From Sphingomonas sp. AOB5 (lineage in GTDB: Bacteria > Pseudomonadota > Alphaproteobacteria > Sphingomonadales > Sphingomonadaceae), in the NCBI RefSeq assembly GCF_029433115.1, contig NZ_JARNTV010000006.1, forward strand, positions 1 to 64,000: DNA of 64,000 bases, in the 5' to 3' direction. A model generated the notes under the pieces. The model ran no database searches. It had not been told where the DNA came from and saw only the letters and a program-made list of their open reading frames with translations. This document shows positions 61,762 through 64,000 of this stretch, in pieces. Made by a program: the position numbers and the translations under genes. The stretch's first letter is position 1; every line of letters begins with the position of its first letter.

Positions 61762-62442
61762 TCAAGCCGCGCGGCGGCGTTCCTGCAGGATGCGGCCATC
61801 GAGCATGTTGACGACGCGGGTCGCGTAGTCGGCATGGCTCGGCGAGTGGGTGACCATCACGATGGTCGATCCCTCCGCGTTCAATTGCTGGATCATCTTC
61901 ATCACTTCCTCGCCATGCTGGGTATCGAGGTTGCCGGTCGGTTCGTCGGCAAGGATCAGCTTCGGCTCGGCGACCAGCGCGCGGGCGACCGCGACGCGCT
62001 GCTGCTGCCCGCCCGAAAGCTGGCTGGGGCGATGCTTGGCGCGATGGGCGATGCCGACGCGATCCATCACCTCGTCAGCACGGCGCTTGCGCTCGGACGC
62101 GGACACGTCGTGATAGAGCAAGGCCAGCTCGACATTCTCGCGGACCGAGAGCTCGTCGACCAGATTGAAGCTCTGGAAGATGAAGCCGATATTCGCCTTT
62201 CGCGTGTTCGAGAGTTTGCTCTCGCTCAACCCCGCGACTTCCTGACCGTTGAACACGTAAGAGCCGCTGGACGGGCTATCGAGCATGCCGATCAGGTTGA
62301 GCAGCGTCGATTTGCCGCAGCCCGAAGGCCCCATGATCGCGACGAATTCGCCCTGCTCGATATCGAGATCGATCGCGTCGATCGCCGTCGTCTCGACCAT
62401 GTCGGTGCGGTAGACCCGCGAGAGATTGCGCATGTGAAGCAT
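61762..62442 (-). CDS. LolD/MacB-type ABC transporter ATP-binding protein
   Basis: A 226-residue ATPase. It has Walker [17 protein letters not shown] near residue 38, Q-loop [17 protein letters not shown], signature [15 protein letters not shown] near 142, Walker [15 protein letters not shown] and the switch His in [13 protein letters not shown]. The single-domain size and sequence place it in the MacB/LolD group that pairs with FtsX-like permeases. The ribosome-binding site GGAGGAAA is 8 bases before ATG. It lies between adaptor and permease genes in one operon. Confidence 0.95.
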   Translation of the reverse strand: MLHMRNLSRVYRTDMVETTAIDAIDLDIEQGEFVAIMGPSGCGKSTLLNLIGMLDSPSSGSYVFNGQEVAGLSESKLSNTRKANIGFIFQSFNLVDELSVRENVELALLYHDVSASERKRRADEVMDRVGIAHRAKHRPSQLSGGQQQRVAVARALVAEPKLILADEPTGNLDTQHGEEVMKMIQQLNAEGSTIVMVTHSPSHADYATRVVNMLDGRILQERRRAA

Positions 62443-62459
62443 CTGGTTTCCTCCGTGGA

Positions 62460-63773
62460 TCAGCTGGTGGTCAGGTCGAGCCGATCCTTGTCGGCGAACC
62501 CGGTATAGGGGCTGGTGATCACGCGCTCGCCGGGATCGAGCCCGTCGAGCACTTCGATGAAATCGGTGTTGCGGCGGCCGAGCCGGACCTGGCGCTTCAC
62601 CGCGCTGCGGCCGTCGGGCGAGACGACGAACACCCAGGCGCCGCCGGTCTCGTTGTAGAAGGCGCCATTGGGGATCAGCCGCGCCGGGGCGGGATCGCCC
62701 AGCGTGAGCTTCGCCTGCAGCGTCTGGCCGCGCTGGAGGTTCGTGGGCTCCTCACCGACAAACTGCAGGTCGACCTCGAACTGGCCGTTCTGCACCTGCG
62801 GATAGATCTTGGTGACCTTCACCGCATAATTCTTCCCGCCGAACTCGACCTGCGCCTGCTGGCCGACACGGACGCGACCGAGATAGAATTCATCGACCCC
62901 GGCGATCAGCTTGTTGCGGCCCGGCGAATCGATCTGGCCGACGCGCTGGCCACGCTGAAGCGACTGGCCGACCTGCACCGAGAAGCCCGAGAGCTTGCCC
63001 GCAACCGGGGCGCGCAGCTGGAGCGCATCGAGATTGGCGCGCGCGATGGTGAGCCCCGATCGCATCGATTTGGCCGCCTGTTGCTGCTGCGAATATTGGC
63101 TGCCCTGAAGCCGCTCGTCGCTGGCCTGCCCACGCTGGAGCGCGGCAAGGCGGCGGCGCTGATAGGCATATTCGTCCTCGGTATCGGCGAACTGCTTGCC
63201 CGAGACGAAGCCACGCTGCGCCAGCGGCTTTTCGCGCTCGTACTGGCGGCGCGAGCGCTGCACCGCGAGTTCGGCCTCGAGGATCGCGCGCTCGTTGGCG
63301 AGGCGCGTCTGGGCGAGCAGCAATTCCTGGCTGCGCATATTGTTGATCTGTTGCTCGACCTCGGTCTGGCGGGCGAGCGTGGAGAGCTGAAGCTCGGCGT
63401 TGGAGAGCACCGCGATCGGCTGGCCCTTCTCGACGGTGGCGCCGTCCTCGACCAGCATCGTCTCGACCCGGCCGCCTTCGACGGCATCGATATAAACGGT
63501 GAGCAGCGGCGTGACGCGGGCGCGCAGCGGGATGAAATCGTCGAAATTGCCCTGACGGACCTCGGACACGATCATGCGGCGTGCATCGACGGTCTGGCTG
63601 CCGCTGCCCGGCGCGAACCAGAAAAAGGCCGCCGCGATCATCAGGATCAGGATCGCGCCCGCACCGATCTTCCACGTCAGCGGGATCGTGCGGCGCGCGA
63701 CGACCTTGTCCATGCCGCTGCCGGACACCGCGCCGCTCGTCTCGGCCTGACGCTTGAGGTTGAGCACGCTCAT
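62460..63773 (-). CDS. MacA/HlyD-type periplasmic adaptor of the ABC efflux system
   Basis: A 437-residue membrane-fusion protein. One transmembrane helix (IGAGAILILMIAAAFFWFAPG, about residues 42-62) is followed by a lipoyl-type beta domain, a long coiled-coil hairpin (about 130-265, with QTRLANERAILEAELAVQRS), the return lipoyl half (LQLRAPVAGKLSGFSVQVGQ) and a beta-barrel/membrane-proximal domain (AFYNETGGAWVFVVSPDGRS). It bridges the inner-membrane ABC pair to an outer-membrane channel. The start ATG overlaps the upstream small gene (ATGA at 63770). Confidence 0.92.
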   Translation of the reverse strand: MSVLNLKRQAETSGAVSGSGMDKVVARRTIPLTWKIGAGAILILMIAAAFFWFAPGSGSQTVDARRMIVSEVRQGNFDDFIPLRARVTPLLTVYIDAVEGGRVETMLVEDGATVEKGQPIAVLSNAELQLSTLARQTEVEQQINNMRSQELLLAQTRLANERAILEAELAVQRSRRQYEREKPLAQRGFVSGKQFADTEDEYAYQRRRLAALQRGQASDERLQGSQYSQQQQAAKSMRSGLTIARANLDALQLRAPVAGKLSGFSVQVGQSLQRGQRVGQIDSPGRNKLIAGVDEFYLGRVRVGQQAQVEFGGKNYAVKVTKIYPQVQNGQFEVDLQFVGEEPTNLQRGQTLQAKLTLGDPAPARLIPNGAFYNETGGAWVFVVSPDGRSAVKRQVRLGRRNTDFIEVLDGLDPGERVITSPYTGFADKDRLDLTTS

Positions 63774-63991
63774 GCCAGCAGGCCCCCGCAACTGTCCGAT
63801 TTCGAACAGGACTGTCCGATATCGAACGCGATCCGGACGAATGCTGCGGTCAGTTCGAACTTCACGCCATGATTGGTCACTGCGAGCTGAAGCCCCGCCG
63901 ATTGCGTGCTGAACGACATGGCGGCGAGGAGCGCGGCCGCCAGCAGCAGCACCGTCCTTCCCCAGATTCTGATGTTCTGTCCGCTCTGCAT
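63770..63991 (-). CDS. Small secreted protein at head of the efflux operon
   Basis: A 73-residue ORF with an AGGA ribosome-binding site just before the ATG at 63991. The N-terminus (RIWGRTVLLLAAALLAAMSF) looks like a signal peptide, followed by a short tail ending SCSKSDSCGGLLA. Its TGA overlaps the adaptor start. Against it, the 3' third is the tandem dyad at 63791, a nucleotide repeat read in two different frames. The ORF may therefore be a leader peptide or merely the open frame of the promoter region. Confidence 0.5.
   Translation of the reverse strand: MQSGQNIRIWGRTVLLLAAALLAAMSFSTQSAGLQLAVTNHGVKFELTAAFVRIAFDIGQSCSKSDSCGGLLA
63791..63828 (-). promoter_or_regulatory. Tandem imperfect dyads ahead of the efflux adaptor
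   Basis: Two copies of ACTGTCCGAT(T/A)TCGAAC start at 63791 and 63811 (period 20 bp, one mismatch in 17). Each contains the imperfect palindrome TGTCCGAT-(T/A)TCGAACA. Two dyads on the same helix face, 18-20 bp before the adaptor start codon, suit a cooperative transcription factor. No regulator gene is visible inside the window. It may lie beyond the right edge. Confidence 0.5.
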
Positions 63992-64000
63992 GGTCTTCCT

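Noticed and set aside
63791..63828. CRISPR or satellite-type repeat
   Set aside because: Only two copies with a 3-bp spacer. A tandem operator is the simpler reading.
63773..63828. Sigma-54 promoter after the tandem dyads
   Set aside because: No GG-N10-GC arrangement was found between the dyads and the adaptor start, and the spacing is too short for an enhancer-dependent promoter.

Overview
The window is GC-rich, densely coding chromosomal DNA that reads as a sphingomonad (Sphingomonas or a close relative, Alphaproteobacteria). The evidence is the presence of cckA, a recA promoter carrying the alphaproteobacterial SOS box GAAC-N7-GAAC, many small secreted or lipoprotein genes of a sphingomonad type, and short paired-hairpin repeats between genes. 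I see no rRNA, tRNA, CRISPR array, transposase, integrase or prophage. Almost everything is core or lineage-conserved genome. The clearest accessory piece is an AT-richer insert at about 7.28-8.5 kb. The species assignment is inference.

Layout. 1-7.3 kb: tail of a probable pseudouridine synthase, rsmD, an MHS-type MFS carrier, a 55-residue membrane peptide, a lipoprotein, a Pit-type phosphate permease with a three-repeat PHO-box-like array in its promoter, and a UvrD/PcrA helicase. 7.3-8.5 kb: an AT-rich DUF2806-like gene followed by a startless reading-frame remnant. 8.6-16.5 kb: secreted proteins, two paralogous glycine-zipper-type proteins flanking a PAS-GGDEF-EAL-PilZ c-di-GMP protein, a HapK/RedY-like protein, a lone WYL-like protein, a 25-residue hydrophobic peptide and a DHA2 MFS exporter. 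This part also holds two copies of a noncoding element with an rRNA-type boxA core.

16.6-33.2 kb: DUF885 lipoprotein, MFS exporter overlapping cysK, secreted proteins, SleB-like cell-wall hydrolase, KefB-type antiporter, alaS, a secreted TPR protein convergent with and overlapping an M24 peptidase, a DAACS symporter and a glutathione S-transferase. 33.3-46.0 kb: recA, a TauD-like oxygenase, the cckA hybrid kinase with a single-domain response regulator, an M13 peptidase, DUF2062, smpB, dapA and a lytic transglycosylase. 46.1-64 kb: greB, acylphosphatase, DoxX, NYN/OST-HTH protein, putP with an M28 peptidase, more secreted proteins, two further M28 peptidases, ettA, a PRMT-like methyltransferase, twin mini-lipoproteins, and a MacA/LolD/FtsX-type ABC efflux operon running to the right edge.

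Themes. Six envelope or secreted peptidases (DUF885, M24, M13 and three M28) sit among carriers for dicarboxylates or amino acids, proline and other solutes. This fits peptide scavenging, although genes are mostly in short, independent transcription units. Regulatory control visible in the DNA includes SOS (recA), a putative Pho site (pit) and tandem dyads ahead of the efflux adaptor. The most original signal is the dispersed element that joins an AATGTAGGATTTCG block, a boxA-like GCCGCTCTTTGACA core and tandem GTGTGA-type repeats. It occurs twice in full and once in part, beside the recA 3' end.
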